Source: Alphaproteobacteria bacterium
Lineage (GTDB): Bacteria; Pseudomonadota; Alphaproteobacteria; Micavibrionales; Micavibrionaceae
Direction of reading: 5' to 3'
DNA: 64,000 bases
Assembly: GCA_028289285.1 (NCBI GenBank)
Contig: JANQRF010000007.1
Coordinates: 1-64,000, forward strand
The position numbers and the translations under genes are program-made. This document shows, piece by piece, positions 1-8,269 of the stretch. Positions within the stretch are counted from its first letter, which is position 1, and every line of letters starts with the position of its first letter. The notes under the pieces were generated by a model that searched no databases, had not been told where the DNA came from, and saw only the letters and a list, made by a program, of their open reading frames with translations.

Positions 1-1903
1 CTTCTTTGTCTTCTCCGACGCGGACTTCACGTTCAAATCCGATCGGCGGCTTGGCCATTTCGGCAGCGCCTGCATTGGTGGTCATGATGAGAATGACATT
101 CCTGAAATCAATGGTCTTGCCGTTATTATCGGTGAGCTTGCCGTAATCCATGACCTGCAACAAAATGTTGTAAATATCCGGGTGTGCTTTTTCGATTTCA
201 TCCAGCAGGAGAACGCAATGCGGTTGCTGGTCGATTTTATCGGTCAACAGCCCGCCCTGTTCAAATCCGACATATCCGGGCGGGGAGCCGATGAGGCGAG
301 AAACCGCATGACGCTCCATATATTCAGACATATCAAAACGAGCCAGATCAACCCCCATAGTTTTGGCCAGCTGGCGGGCCACTTCTGTTTTCCCGACGCC
401 TGTCGGACCTGAAAACAGGAAACAGCCGATCGGTTTATCTACATCGCGCAAACCTGCGCGGGCAAGCTTGATGGCATCGCAAAGCGTATCAATCGCTTCA
501 TCCTGATCAAAGACGAGTGTTTTAAGATCGCGCTCCAGATTTTTAAGCGCGGCTTTATCGTCTTTGGTCAGCGACTTGGCCGGGATGCGGGCAATGGCTG
601 CCACAACTTTTTCGATGTCCTCAACATCAATAATTTTTTTGCGTTTGTCTTCAGGGACCAGCATCTGCGCGGCGCCGACTTCATCAATGATATCGATCGC
701 TTTATCGGGAAGCTTACGATCGCCGATATATTTTGCAGAGAGTTCAACAGCCGCTTTGATGGCTTCGTCTGTATATTCAACAAAATGGTGATCCTGATAA
801 TAAGGGCGCAGGCCTTTTAAGATCTCAATCGCTTCATCAAGCGTTGGTTCATACACGTCAATTTTTTGGAAACGGCGGACAAGCGCGCGGTCTTTTTCAA
901 AATGATTACGGTATTCTTTATAGGTGGTCGAGCCGATGCATCTGAGCGCACCGCTGGACAAAGACGGTTTGAGCAGGTTAGACGCATCCATCGCCCCGCC
1001 GCTGGTGGCACCGGCTCCGATGACGGTATGAATTTCATCAATGAACAAAACAGCGCCGTCGATTTTTTCAATCTCTGAGAGCACGGCTTTCAGGCGCTCT
1101 TCAAAATCCCCGCGATAGCGTGTGCCTGCGAGAAGGGCTCCCATATCAAGGGCGTAAATAGCGGTATCTTTGAGAACCTCGGGGACCTCGCCTTCAACAA
1201 TTTTCTTGGCAAGCCCTTCGGCAATGGCTGTTTTTCCAACCCCCGGGTCGCCGACATAAAGCGGGTTGTTCTTGGATCGTCTGCACAAAATCTGGATCGT
1301 GCGTTCTACTTCTTTTTCCCGGCCGATCAGCGGATCGATCTTACCTGCCTGTGCTTTTTCATTGAGGTTTTTGGTGTAGGCTTTAAGGGCTTCAGAGCCT
1401 GTTTTGGTGCCCCCTTCTTCGGCGTCTTCTTCCGCGCCCGAAGGACCTTTTGGCTGGCTCTGGCCGGGGACTTTGGCAATACCGTGCGAGATATAATTCA
1501 CCGCATCAAAGCGGGTCATATCCTGATCCTGTAAAAAGAAGACGGCATGACTTTCGCGCTCTGAAAACAAAGCGACCAGAACATTCGCACCGGTGACTTC
1601 TTCGCGCCCGGAACTCTGCACGTGAATGGCGGCGCGTTGCAACACACGCTGGAAGGCCGTGGTCGGTTTGGCTTCTTCGGGGTCTTCATCATTGGTCAGA
1701 TAGGTCAGGTCCGCATCAATATAATCTTCAAGCTGGCTGCGCAGGTCATCCAGATCAATGCCGCAGGAGCGCAAGACCGCCATCGCATCCTGATCATGTG
1801 TCAGGGCAAGCAGCAAATGTTCCAGCGTGGCATATTCATGCCCGCGCTCATTAGCTTCGGCCAGAGCTTTATGAAGGGTTTGTTCTAAATTACGCGAGAG
1901 CAT
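1..1903 (-). CDS. clpA: ATP-dependent Clp protease ATP-binding subunit ClpA (C-terminus cut by window edge)
   Basis: This is the AAA+ unfoldase that feeds substrates to ClpP in the cytoplasm. The reading frame is open from the ATG at 1903 to base 1, so the C-terminal part lies outside. Visible in order are the Clp N-domain ([10 protein letters not shown]... [10 protein letters not shown]), an acidic Gly-rich linker, the first AAA module with Walker A GDPGVGKT and Walker B VLFIDEIH, and the second AAA module with GPTGVGKTE and [10 protein letters not shown]. An AGGAG ribosome site lies just upstream of the ATG. The start overlaps the end of the VanX-like gene by 14 bases, so the gene is the last of a clpS-led operon. 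Assignment is secure because the ClpA-type N-domain and a clpS gene occur together. Confidence 0.97.
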   Translation of the reverse strand, partial: MLSRNLEQTLHKALAEANERGHEYATLEHLLLALTHDQDAMAVLRSCGIDLDDLRSQLEDYIDADLTYLTNDEDPEEAKPTTAFQRVLQRAAIHVQSSGREEVTGANVLVALFSERESHAVFFLQDQDMTRFDAVNYISHGIAKVPGQSQPKGPSGAEEDAEEGGTKTGSEALKAYTKNLNEKAQAGKIDPLIGREKEVERTIQILCRRSKNNPLYVGDPGVGKTAIAEGLAKKIVEGEVPEVLKDTAIYALDMGALLAGTRYRGDFEERLKAVLSEIEKIDGAVLFIDEIHTVIGAGATSGGAMDASNLLKPSLSSGALRCIGSTTYKEYRNHFEKDRALVRRFQKIDVYEPTLDEAIEILKGLRPYYQDHHFVEYTDEAIKAAVELSAKYIGDRKLPDKAIDIIDEVGAAQMLVPEDKRKKIIDVEDIEKVVAAIARIPAKSLTKDDKAALKNLERDLKTLVFDQDEAIDTLCDAIKLARAGLRDVDKPIGCFLFSGPTGVGKTEVARQLAKTMGVDLARFDMSEYMERHAVSRLIGSPPGYVGFEQGGLLTDKIDQQPHCVLLLDEIEKAHPDIYNILLQVMDYGKLTDNNGKTIDFRNVILIMTTNAGAAEMAKPPIGFEREVRVGEDKE

Positions 1904-2594
1904 GGTTTGGCTCCTGTCTGGGTTTAGAATTAAAATCAACCGGGTCTGTTACTTCCCCAAAAAACGCAAATGGTTTTTTAAGCTGGACCGCCCATTTTTG
2001 ATTACCAAAATCAAAATGCCACCATTCATCCGGGTCGGTTCCAAAACCGGCATCGGTCATTATTTTATGCAGCCAGCGGCGGTTATCACGCGCTGTAATA
2101 TTTCCATCATTCTCTTCAAAATAATTGGTTGCTGACTCCGGACCGAAATGATCAAACTCCGTGCCGAAATCCAGCTCGTTTCCGTCACTATCTACAACCG
2201 TTAGATCAATAGACCCTCCCGAAGCGTGGGGTGGGATACGCTCCTTATTATCTGCACGCGTGACAAAAACGCCAACTTCAAAAGTCAGTTTTTCTTCATC
2301 CCAGTCCTGATTTTTTGCGGCCAAGTCGTCCCAAAATTTTTGATAGATATTATTTTGAACCACGCGTGAGCGCCACGGATCCCAGATTTTAAATTTCCGT
2401 CCAAGCGGTTCCAGATGTTCTTTTTGAATCTTCAACAACATATCTGCGATCATTTTGCGTGTCCATAAATCCGGTGTGTCTGAAAGATTCCATTCGTGAT
2501 ACATTGGCGCACAAACAAACGGATAGTCTGCGAGATTGACCATCGGATCGAAGTTTTCCTGAATTGGAATATGTTCAAAAGCAAGATTGGTCAT
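1890..2594 (-). CDS. VanX/DdpX-like D-Ala-D-Ala dipeptidase (peptidase family M15D)
   Basis: The 234-residue protein carries the zinc-site pattern of the VanX/DdpX family: His123 and Asp130 in [10 protein letters not shown], and Glu190 with His193 in EWWHFDFG. In characterised members these bind zinc and supply the catalytic base for hydrolysis of D-Ala-D-Ala, used in peptidoglycan recycling or, with VanHA, in vancomycin resistance. No signal peptide is visible, so a cytoplasmic place is likely. The gene starts on a TAATG overlap with the ORF6N gene and runs 14 bases into clpA, so the three are translationally coupled. No vanH or vanA homologue is nearby, so a housekeeping role is more likely than resistance. 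The position between clpS and clpA is unusual. Confidence 0.85.
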   Translation of the reverse strand: MTNLAFEHIPIQENFDPMVNLADYPFVCAPMYHEWNLSDTPDLWTRKMIADMLLKIQKEHLEPLGRKFKIWDPWRSRVVQNNIYQKFWDDLAAKNQDWDEEKLTFEVGVFVTRADNKERIPPHASGGSIDLTVVDSDGNELDFGTEFDHFGPESATNYFEENDGNITARDNRRWLHKIMTDAGFGTDPDEWWHFDFGNQKWAVQLKKPFAFFGEVTDPVDFNSKPRQEPNHALA

Positions 2595-3136
2595 TACTCT
2601 GTCTCTCTATCCCAAATATACCCGATTGGGTTTTTCTTATCTGTATCCAGCTTAAGGATTTGCTCAAGATGTGCATATAGATTTGCAATATGTTGATCGT
2701 GCTCTGCAATCTTTTGGGCCACGTCCTGATGCAGGCTGAGAATTTCGCGGAGTTTCACAAAAGTCCGGATGATAAGGATATTGACGTCAATCGCTCTTTG
2801 ACTATTTAGAATCCCGGAAAGCATGAGTGTGCCATGCTCGGTAAAGGCGTAAGGGGCTGTTCTGCGGCCGCCCCAATTTGAGGTCACATTTTGTGACCTC
2901 AAGTTTGATGTCGCAATCTGCGACTTCAAATTTTCAAACTCTTCATCACTTAATTGAAACATAAAATCTTCTGGAAATCTGTCGATATTTCGTTTCACAG
3001 CTTGATTGAGAACTTTCGTTTCAACATCGTATAATTCTGCCAGGTCACTATCGAGCATCACTTTTTGCCCGCGAATATAATAGATTTTGCTGGCGATATA
3101 GTCTTGCGGGATAAGGGCTGTGGCTGCTTGTCCCAT
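2594..3136 (-). CDS. ORF6N domain-containing protein
   Basis: The 180-residue protein opens with the ORF6N pattern ([20 protein letters not shown], then the [13 protein letters not shown] segment near residues 89-104), a predicted DNA-binding module first described in phage and transposon proteins and common in bacterial chromosomes. The C-terminal 60 residues look like a coiled coil. Residues about 70-87 contain two related SQxxTSN stretches, and the DNA there holds two palindromes. The start is 3 bases after the clpS stop, with GGAG overlapping the end of clpS, and its stop overlaps the next start as TAATG. The function is unknown; family members are often cargo on mobile DNA, so the gene may be an insertion into the clpS-clpA operon. 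Confidence 0.85.
   Translation of the reverse strand: MGQAATALIPQDYIASKIYYIRGQKVMLDSDLAELYDVETKVLNQAVKRNIDRFPEDFMFQLSDEEFENLKSQIATSNLRSQNVTSNWGGRRTAPYAFTEHGTLMLSGILNSQRAIDVNILIIRTFVKLREILSLHQDVAQKIAEHDQHIANLYAHLEQILKLDTDKKNPIGYIWDRETE
2878..2924. repeat. Two adjacent palindromes inside the ORF6N gene
   Basis: Positions 2878-2902 form a perfect inverted repeat with 11-base arms (TTGAGGTCACA and its complement) around TTT. Positions 2910-2924 form a second one with 6-base arms (GTCGCA/TGCGAC) around ATC, extendable with one mismatch. Both lie within coding sequence for the SQxxTSN segment. They may be mRNA hairpins or protein-binding sites; this is unproven. Confidence 0.7.
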
Positions 3137-3139
3137 GAC

Positions 3140-3544
3140 CTACTCCTTCTCCATCGTACATTGAAGGGGTTGTTCGTTGGCGCGGGAAAAATCCATGACC
3201 TGTGCAACTTTGGTTTCGGCGACCTCGTAGGTATAAATACCGCAGACACCGACTCCGCGCCGATGCACATGCAACATAATGTCGGTCGCTTCCTGGCGGT
3301 TTTTATTGAAGAATTTTTCCAGGATATGAACCACAAATTCCATCGGCGTGTAATCGTCATTCAAAAGCAGCACTTTATACATAGACGGCTTTTTGGTCTT
3401 GGGCCGGCTTTTGAGCATGGTGCCGGTGGATTTATCTTCATCCAGACCGTCATCGCCGCCGTCCCCGCCGTTAAAATCAGGCAGGTGCGGATCATCTTCC
3501 GACATAATAATGGAGTCAAAGTCGCGCATAGGCATTTGTACCAT
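3140..3544 (-). CDS. clpS: ATP-dependent Clp protease adaptor ClpS
   Basis: ClpS binds the ClpA N-domain and delivers N-end-rule substrates. The core is plain: [20 protein letters not shown] (residues about 50-70), whose Asn-Asp-Asp and Met contribute to the N-degron pocket in known members, and [21 protein letters not shown] (about 93-113). The Asp/Gly-rich N-terminal 45 residues form the flexible tail that enters ClpA in characterised ClpS. At 134 residues it is slightly long, so an internal Met (residue 14, MSEDD) is an alternative start. It is the first gene of the operon; clpA usually follows directly, but here two other genes intervene. Confidence 0.95.
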   Translation of the reverse strand: MVQMPMRDFDSIIMSEDDPHLPDFNGGDGGDDGLDEDKSTGTMLKSRPKTKKPSMYKVLLLNDDYTPMEFVVHILEKFFNKNRQEATDIMLHVHRRGVGVCGIYTYEVAETKVAQVMDFSRANEQPLQCTMEKE

Positions 3545-3703
3545 AGTTTAAAGTCAGTTTAAGTTGAAATATAGGCGGGAATGCACCTAAATCGAGAGAT
3601 ATAATTATACATAATATAATAACGGGCAGGCTGTGTAAAGAGCGGGGATGCTCCTAGCTGATTTTAAAAGCATATTTCATGCCAGATTTTTTGCCGGGCA
3701 TGG

Positions 3704-3739
3704 AAAAGCCCCGCGCGGTGCACGCCGCGGCGGGGCTTT
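3704..3739 (-). terminator. Rho-independent terminator downstream of the phasin gene
   Basis: A perfect 10-bp stem (AAAGCCCCGC at 3705-3714 with GCGGGGCTTT at 3730-3739) encloses a GC-rich loop and has A/T runs on both sides. It lies after the phasin gene and before clpS, both on the minus strand, so it can end phasin transcripts. Confidence 0.75.
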
Positions 3740-3757
3740 CGGAGGTTGCATGATCTT

Positions 3758-3857
3758 CGTCTTCCAAATTTATCCCGGCACTTCGTTACATCGTCGCTCA
3801 TGTAGGGTTTCTACATTTCGCTCCTCGTGCCTTGTGCCATGAAAAATTTGTTTGACG
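3758..3857. repeat. Dispersed structured palindromic element, copy A
   Basis: This is one of three copies (others 17556-17660 and 51833-51939) of an imperfect palindrome of about 100 bases. Paired segments from outside in are CGTC/GACG, CAAATTT/AAATTTG, GGCAC/GTGCC and a central ATGTAG/CTACAT hairpin. The unpaired parts resemble those of the other copies (TTCGTTACATCGTCGCTC on the left, TTTCGCTCCTCGTGCC on the right) while the stem sequences differ but still pair. It lies in the 338-bp gap between clpS and the phasin gene, which otherwise holds only the terminator and an AT-rich stretch near 3600-3625. Confidence 0.75.
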
Positions 3858-3882
3858 ATTTTCAATCACACAAAACTGTTTT

Positions 3883-4410
3883 TTAAGCAGCCATAGACTC
3901 GCTGGCTTTTTTCATTGTTTTGCTCATCTGGTCATTGATCGGCTCCATTGCATCAGTTGCGAGCTTCACGCCCATCTCTGACATTTTTGTGGCGCCTGTC
4001 ATGAACTCATCAAAGCTGCTTTGAGCAAGCTTGGTTTGAGCTTCCGTCAGCTCGTTGAGCGTTTTGCAGGCCATCAGCTCTTGCGCGGCTTCCTGGCTCT
4101 TAGCCGCAGAATTCTGGGCCATATCCATGCACGCCTTCATCATGTCTTCCATGCCTTTGGCAAAAATCTGGGAGGACTTCATAAAGGCATCCATTTGCTC
4201 CTGGCTCATCGCGCTGGCATCTTGTGCGATCTTTTCAAATGACTTGTTTGATTTGCTCATCGGGATCTCCATTCCTTTAAAAAATTGTTCCGGGGTAAAT
4301 ACGCTTTGAGAGACAGATTTTTTTGAAGCGCTTTTTTTCGGCGCGGCTTTGGCCCGTGTGGATTTCGCAGATTTTTTTGCTGCGCTTTTCTTGGTTTTCT
4401 TGACGGCCAT
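3883..4410 (-). CDS. Phasin family protein with Lys/Ala-rich N-terminus
   Basis: The 175-residue protein has a basic N-terminal tail (residues 1-32, KK/AK/SAKK repeats, histone-like) followed by an amphipathic helical region rich in Met, Ala, Gln and Lys (about residues 40-170). The segment from FEKIAQDASAMSQEQMDAF onward fits phasin-type proteins that coat polyhydroxyalkanoate granules. The basic tail may bind nucleic acid, as proposed for PhaM/PhaF-like proteins; that part is inference. No PHA synthase is in the window. Two TGCA-rich palindromes upstream resemble sites for the PHA-responsive repressor PhaR. A strong terminator follows. Confidence 0.8.
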   Translation of the reverse strand: MAVKKTKKSAAKKSAKSTRAKAAPKKSASKKSVSQSVFTPEQFFKGMEIPMSKSNKSFEKIAQDASAMSQEQMDAFMKSSQIFAKGMEDMMKACMDMAQNSAAKSQEAAQELMACKTLNELTEAQTKLAQSSFDEFMTGATKMSEMGVKLATDAMEPINDQMSKTMKKASESMAA

Positions 4411-4448
4411 GGGTCTGCCTCCTTCAAATCAGGTAATTCCATAATTTA

Positions 4449-4513
4449 TTGCAGTGCACAATTTAAAAGTTAACAAAAAAGATGTTCATCGTCAAGAAAA
4501 TTTTGCAGTGCAA
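4449..4513. promoter_or_regulatory. Pair of TTGCAGTGCA(C)AA boxes upstream of the phasin gene (PhaR-like)
   Basis: TTGCAGTGCACAA (4449-4461) and TTGCAGTGCAA (4503-4513) are near-identical, partly palindromic boxes 54 bp apart in the phasin promoter region. Phasin promoters in alphaproteobacteria are repressed by PhaR at TGC/GCA-rich sites, and these boxes would suit that. The regulator is inferred, not shown. Confidence 0.5.
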
Positions 4514-4639
4514 CATTCCCCTGTATTTGAAGCTTTATTTGGACTTTCCGCCTTTTTCGCGTATGCTTTAATGCATGGCCCGGCGGGCTGGGCCTGTACT
4601 TCGTGTTAACCTTCTAGCAACCAAAATTCTGTCATAATA

Positions 4640-6220
4640 ATGCGTCAGCCAGGACATCACATGATGAAGACCGCTCGCCGCGATAGAAAAGCCCCGCGCG
4701 CCCTCGCGCTTTTGGCGATGCTTCTAGTATTTACCGCTGCTTTTGCGGTCTCCCCGGCGCTGGCCAAAAAGAATACCAAATATGCTTCGCTGGTCATGGA
4801 TGCGGAAACAGGCCTGATCCTGCATGAGCGCCATGCGGATAAGAGTTTGCACCCGGCCTCTTTGACCAAAATGATGACGTTGCTCATGGTGTTTGAAGCG
4901 CTGGACGCCAAAGCCATTTCAAAGCGCACCCGGATCCGGGTGTCCAGACATGCAGCCTCTATGGTGCCAAGCAAGATCGGCATTCCAGCGGGGGGCTCAA
5001 TCCGTGTTGAAGATGCGATTTATGCGCTGGTCACAAAGTCGGCCAATGATGTGGCCGCTGCGGTGGCCGAACATCTGGGCGGCACGGAAAGTAAGTTTGC
5101 ACGGCTGATGACGATCCGCGCGCGGGATATCGGCATGACCCGTACGACTTTTAGAAATGCCTCCGGGCTGCATCATCCAAGACAGGTTTCCACGGCGCGC
5201 GATATGGCCCGGCTGGCGCGCTATATGTTGCTGCGTTATCCGCATCACTATCATTATTTTTCGACCCGCCAGTTCACCTATAAAGGCAAGACCTATAACA
5301 ACCATAACCGCCTGATGCGCAGCTATAGCGGTATGGACGGGTTCAAGACCGGTTATATCAATGCATCGGGTTTCAATCTGGTCGCCTCTGCAAAACGCAG
5401 CGGCAAGCGGATTATCGGCGTCGTTTTTGGCGGACGCACGACTAAGAGCCGCAATGCGCATATGGCTGATATTTTAAATAGCGGGTTTCAGAAAGTTGAC
5501 CGGGCGCGTATCGCCCATGCGCGTAACGTTCCCAAGCCTGCGCCTAAACCGGCCCTTGCCATGGCTGTTGCGAGCGCGCCGACATTAAGCGCGCAGGAAA
5601 GAGTACCCTATGCGTCGATCGCAGCGCTGCAGCAAAACAAAGAGCAACGCACGCAGATGAATAATCTGGTGACGGCCAAGCAAATGGAACAAGTCCGCGC
5701 AAATGTCGAAAGCGGTATCTTTGATGAGCTGATCGGCGAAGGTGATTTTGATATTTCAAGTTCAAAACGTCTTGAGACAGGTTTGCTGGCGATGGCGGTG
5801 CATACAGGCAAGTTTAAACCGTCTCCTGATGCGCCAAGCCCGGCTGCTAAAAAACTGCGCGATGCAGGGCATGCGGTGATTGCCCGTTTAAGTGCGATGC
5901 CCGAAGAAACAAAAACGCAAAAAGTGGCTCTGACGCCTGCCGTAAAAGACGATAACTGGAAGAAAATTTATTCCGGCAATCGCTGGAGCATTCAGATCGG
6001 CGCGTTTACCTCCCGCGCGGCAACGGATGTTGCACTGTCCCGGGCGATGGAAGATATCTCTAAAGAGATCGCTGGCGCGCGGCCTTTAAGCGTGCCGCTG
6101 CGCACAGATAAAGGTCTTGTCTTCCGGGCACGGCTGACCAATCTTTCTAAAGAAGATGCCGTAAGGGCGTGCCGCGTCTTTAAAGACTGCATCACTATTG
6201 CCCCTGATAATGAGCGGTAG
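4640..6220 (+). CDS. D-alanyl-D-alanine carboxypeptidase (PBP5/DacA type) with C-terminal SPOR domain
   Basis: This is a periplasmic serine-type D,D-carboxypeptidase that trims stem pentapeptides of peptidoglycan. A signal peptide covers about residues 1-42 (ALALLAMLLVFTAAFAV..ALA). The catalytic motifs are Ser74-x-x-Lys77 (SLTK), Ser134-x-Asn136 (SAN) and Lys236-Thr-Gly (KTG). A Pro/Ala-rich linker follows from about 300, and residues about 450-522 form a SPOR domain (WSIQIGAFTSRAAT), which binds denuded septal glycan in characterised proteins. The combination suggests a role at the division site. Met8 or Met9 is an alternative start. The downstream pilin-like gene overlaps its end. Confidence 0.93.
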   Translation: MRQPGHHMMKTARRDRKAPRALALLAMLLVFTAAFAVSPALAKKNTKYASLVMDAETGLILHERHADKSLHPASLTKMMTLLMVFEALDAKAISKRTRIRVSRHAASMVPSKIGIPAGGSIRVEDAIYALVTKSANDVAAAVAEHLGGTESKFARLMTIRARDIGMTRTTFRNASGLHHPRQVSTARDMARLARYMLLRYPHHYHYFSTRQFTYKGKTYNNHNRLMRSYSGMDGFKTGYINASGFNLVASAKRSGKRIIGVVFGGRTTKSRNAHMADILNSGFQKVDRARIAHARNVPKPAPKPALAMAVASAPTLSAQERVPYASIAALQQNKEQRTQMNNLVTAKQMEQVRANVESGIFDELIGEGDFDISSSKRLETGLLAMAVHTGKFKPSPDAPSPAAKKLRDAGHAVIARLSAMPEETKTQKVALTPAVKDDNWKKIYSGNRWSIQIGAFTSRAATDVALSRAMEDISKEIAGARPLSVPLRTDKGLVFRARLTNLSKEDAVRACRVFKDCITIAPDNER

Positions 6221-6917
6221 CATGTCTGCAGTCCGCCGCGGTGAACGCGGCAATATTCTCATTTACATTTTGGGCGCGATTTTCCTGATGGGGATTTTGC
6301 TGGTTGTGATGCGCGGATCCAACCAGCAAGGCAGCAATATTGATGAAGAAACGCTGATGATCCGGGTGTCCGAAGTGCAGCGATACGGCGCCGAACTTGA
6401 AACTGCTGTGCGGTTGATCATGCAAAACGGTTATAGCGAAACGGATTTACGCTTTGCCCACCCAAATGCGCCCAGCGGGTACGGCCTGATTACAGATACG
6501 CCCGCCCGCCAGGTTTTTTCCTCTGAAGGCGGCGCTGCAAGTTATAGAGATATCCCGACGGGTATTCAGACAACGGCGTCATTCTGGGTGTTTAGCGGAT
6601 CGAACGAAGCCCTGAATGTCGGATCACATTGCGGGACTGCGGCTTGCCTTGATCTCATCGCGATACTGCCCAATGTGACCCAGGCTTTTTGTTATGCGCT
6701 GAATGATAAGAACGGCGTGAATAATCCGTCCGATGTACCGCCGCGTGATAGCGGGGCTGCCGATATTACAACGCTTTTTACAGGCAGCTTTTCTTACGGT
6801 CAGGCGATCGCAGATGGTGCGAATGATTTGCGCGGACATCGTGAAGCCTGCTTTGAAGGCGGCGGCACGCCTTCCACGGGCACCTATCATTATTACCGCG
6901 TGCTGTATGCACGGTAA
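6210..6917 (+). CDS. Pilin-like single-pass membrane protein, paralogue of 45228-45896
   Basis: The protein starts with a short basic stretch ending in ERGN, followed at once by a hydrophobic helix (ILIYILGAIFLMGILLVVM) and then a soluble, Gly/Ser/Ala-rich domain with several Cys. This resembles type IV pilin or pseudopilin N-termini in shape, although the usual Glu five residues into the helix is absent. The protein at 45228 has the same plan (GNAMIYIL..., then RLNTQG; here RGSNQQG), so the two are dispersed paralogues. The ATG at 6210 overlaps the carboxypeptidase gene by 11 bases; 6222 is an alternative and an in-frame TTG lies at 6198. No pilus assembly genes are nearby, so the function is unknown. 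Confidence 0.75.
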   Translation: MSGSMSAVRRGERGNILIYILGAIFLMGILLVVMRGSNQQGSNIDEETLMIRVSEVQRYGAELETAVRLIMQNGYSETDLRFAHPNAPSGYGLITDTPARQVFSSEGGAASYRDIPTGIQTTASFWVFSGSNEALNVGSHCGTAACLDLIAILPNVTQAFCYALNDKNGVNNPSDVPPRDSGAADITTLFTGSFSYGQAIADGANDLRGHREACFEGGGTPSTGTYHYYRVLYAR

Positions 6918-7454
6918 TTAATTTGGTAATGTGAACATATTGAGGAAGCTTTGGTCTTCCAGCTGGCCGAGCTCGCGGACATCGCTCTTGATCGGAATAT
7001 CATAAGTGGTTTGGGCAAAAACTTTATTGCTGCCTTCTTCCACCATCAGAAGGTTGACCTTAATATCATTGCGCACGACCTTATAGGTGCCTCTTAAAAT
7101 CGCATTGCGGCGTTTATAATAGCCGGGTGTTTTCTCGACATTACGCCCGACAGTAAATCCAAGTTCGGCAAAACGCTGGCCAAGCTGATCGCCGATGGCG
7201 GCGCCAAGTGCATCATTGATCGGAATATCACCGATATTTTTAAAGGCACCGATTTCAATCGGTGTGAATTTATCAATCTGGTGACGGGCCTGTACGGCAA
7301 TATAATCCGCGGCCACATAATTGGCCGCCTGCATGGATTGGCGCGCCGCGTCATCACTGAATTTTTTGTGCAGGGCTGTGCCTGCCGATCCGGCCATCAC
7401 AGCGGTGCAGGAGGGAAGTAAAATCAGGGCCAAAAGAAGAATGTAGGTTTTCAT
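6918..7454 (-). CDS. FlgO-like outer membrane lipoprotein
   Basis: The 178-residue protein has a lipoprotein signal with lipobox LLPSC (Cys16). Its core (AADYIAVQARHQIDKFTPIEIGAFKNIGD, then AAIGDQLGQRFAELGFTV) is typical of FlgO-like lipoproteins, described in vibrios as outer membrane proteins linked to the flagellum; similar proteins occur where no flagellar genes are near, as here. The gene lies 8 bases after another small lipoprotein gene of similar length and layout, forming a two-gene operon. It converges on the pilin-like gene with no gap. The flagellar role is not supported by context. Confidence 0.7.
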   Translation of the reverse strand: MKTYILLLALILLPSCTAVMAGSAGTALHKKFSDDAARQSMQAANYVAADYIAVQARHQIDKFTPIEIGAFKNIGDIPINDALGAAIGDQLGQRFAELGFTVGRNVEKTPGYYKRRNAILRGTYKVVRNDIKVNLLMVEEGSNKVFAQTTYDIPIKSDVRELGQLEDQSFLNMFTLPN

Positions 7455-7462
7455 GGGCTCTA

Positions 7463-7957
7463 TTACCTGACGATTTTATCCAAAGAGTCAATCCGGTAAT
7501 AGCCAAGCTCGGATGTTAAGAGCGCGCCGTCTTCGCTGCGCGCATCATAAATATCAATGGCCATTTCCCCGTGCATCCCGTCTTCCAGCGTGACGGGCTT
7601 TATACGGTGCGTCATGCGGTAAGCCGCCTGATCCTCCTGATCGGTCAGTAAATAGCCCGCCCGGCGTAAAGCGCTGCGCAGATCATTATCCATGAGGGAT
7701 TCTATTTGTGAGGCCGGCGCAGGCGTATCGACATAAACAGCGCCGGGAGCAAGACCCGCCCGGTCCGTCAACCGTTCCACGAGGTCCGTCATGGCGTCGG
7801 CAATCTGGCGGCTTTGCGTCTGAGAAATGAGAGCCGCTCTGGAGGGGCCGTGCGGGACGTCCGTTTTATAAAGGCCGTCATGATAAACATAGCCGTCCGG
7901 CATGGTACAGGCGGATATCAAAAGACAGATCGCAGACATAACAAGGGCGCGTTTCAT
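7463..7957 (-). CDS. Small lipoprotein, operon partner of the FlgO-like protein
   Basis: The 164-residue protein has a lipoprotein signal (MKRALVMSAICLLISAC, lipobox LISAC). The mature part includes a segment (SRQIADAMTDLVERLTDRAG, then IESLMDNDLRSALRRAGYLL) with the same alternation as FlgO-like domains: a paired helix, then a strand-forming region. It is probably a distant relative of the gene that follows it at 8 bases, which would make the pair an old tandem duplication; that is inference. No specific function can be assigned. Confidence 0.7.
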   Translation of the reverse strand: MKRALVMSAICLLISACTMPDGYVYHDGLYKTDVPHGPSRAALISQTQSRQIADAMTDLVERLTDRAGLAPGAVYVDTPAPASQIESLMDNDLRSALRRAGYLLTDQEDQAAYRMTHRIKPVTLEDGMHGEMAIDIYDARSEDGALLTSELGYYRIDSLDKIVR

Positions 7958-8000
7958 CCGCCTATCATATCAAGCTGCCCGGTGTGCGTATAGGGGCCGA

Positions 8001-8237
8001 TTATAACAGGCTTGCGCTGGCGGCGCGGGCGCGGGCCAGGGTAACGCCTTCGCGGGACAGCCAGCACACGCAGCGCTGACGCCCCGATCCGCACGGGATG
8101 CGGCGATGTTCTAAAATACCGGCCTGGATGGCTTCGCGGACTTCGCTGTCCCCGTATTTATCTTTGAGGTCCTGTTCAAAAAAGGCGGAATCGTTGAGGC
8201 CGAAATAAGAATGGACGGAGAGAAGGTCTTCAAGCAT
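8001..8237 (-). CDS. Small Cys-containing protein behind a Fur box
   Basis: The predicted 78-residue protein starts MLEDLLSVHSYF. Its first 45 residues look helical (possibly a winged-helix-like fold), and a central PCGSGRQRCVCW segment holds three Cys at spacings of 6 and 1. That could bind iron or an Fe-S cluster, although the family is not recognised. A longer frame opens at 8273, but that ATG lies inside the Fur box, so the start at 8237 is preferred. Iron-responsive control by Fur is strongly suggested by the operator. FeoC-like regulators and small Fe-S proteins are possible analogies, without sequence support. Confidence 0.6.
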   Translation of the reverse strand: MLEDLLSVHSYFGLNDSAFFEQDLKDKYGDSEVREAIQAGILEHRRIPCGSGRQRCVCWLSREGVTLARARAASASLL

Positions 8238-8269
8238 GGGAGATATCCTTTGAGAAAAAGAGAAGATAT

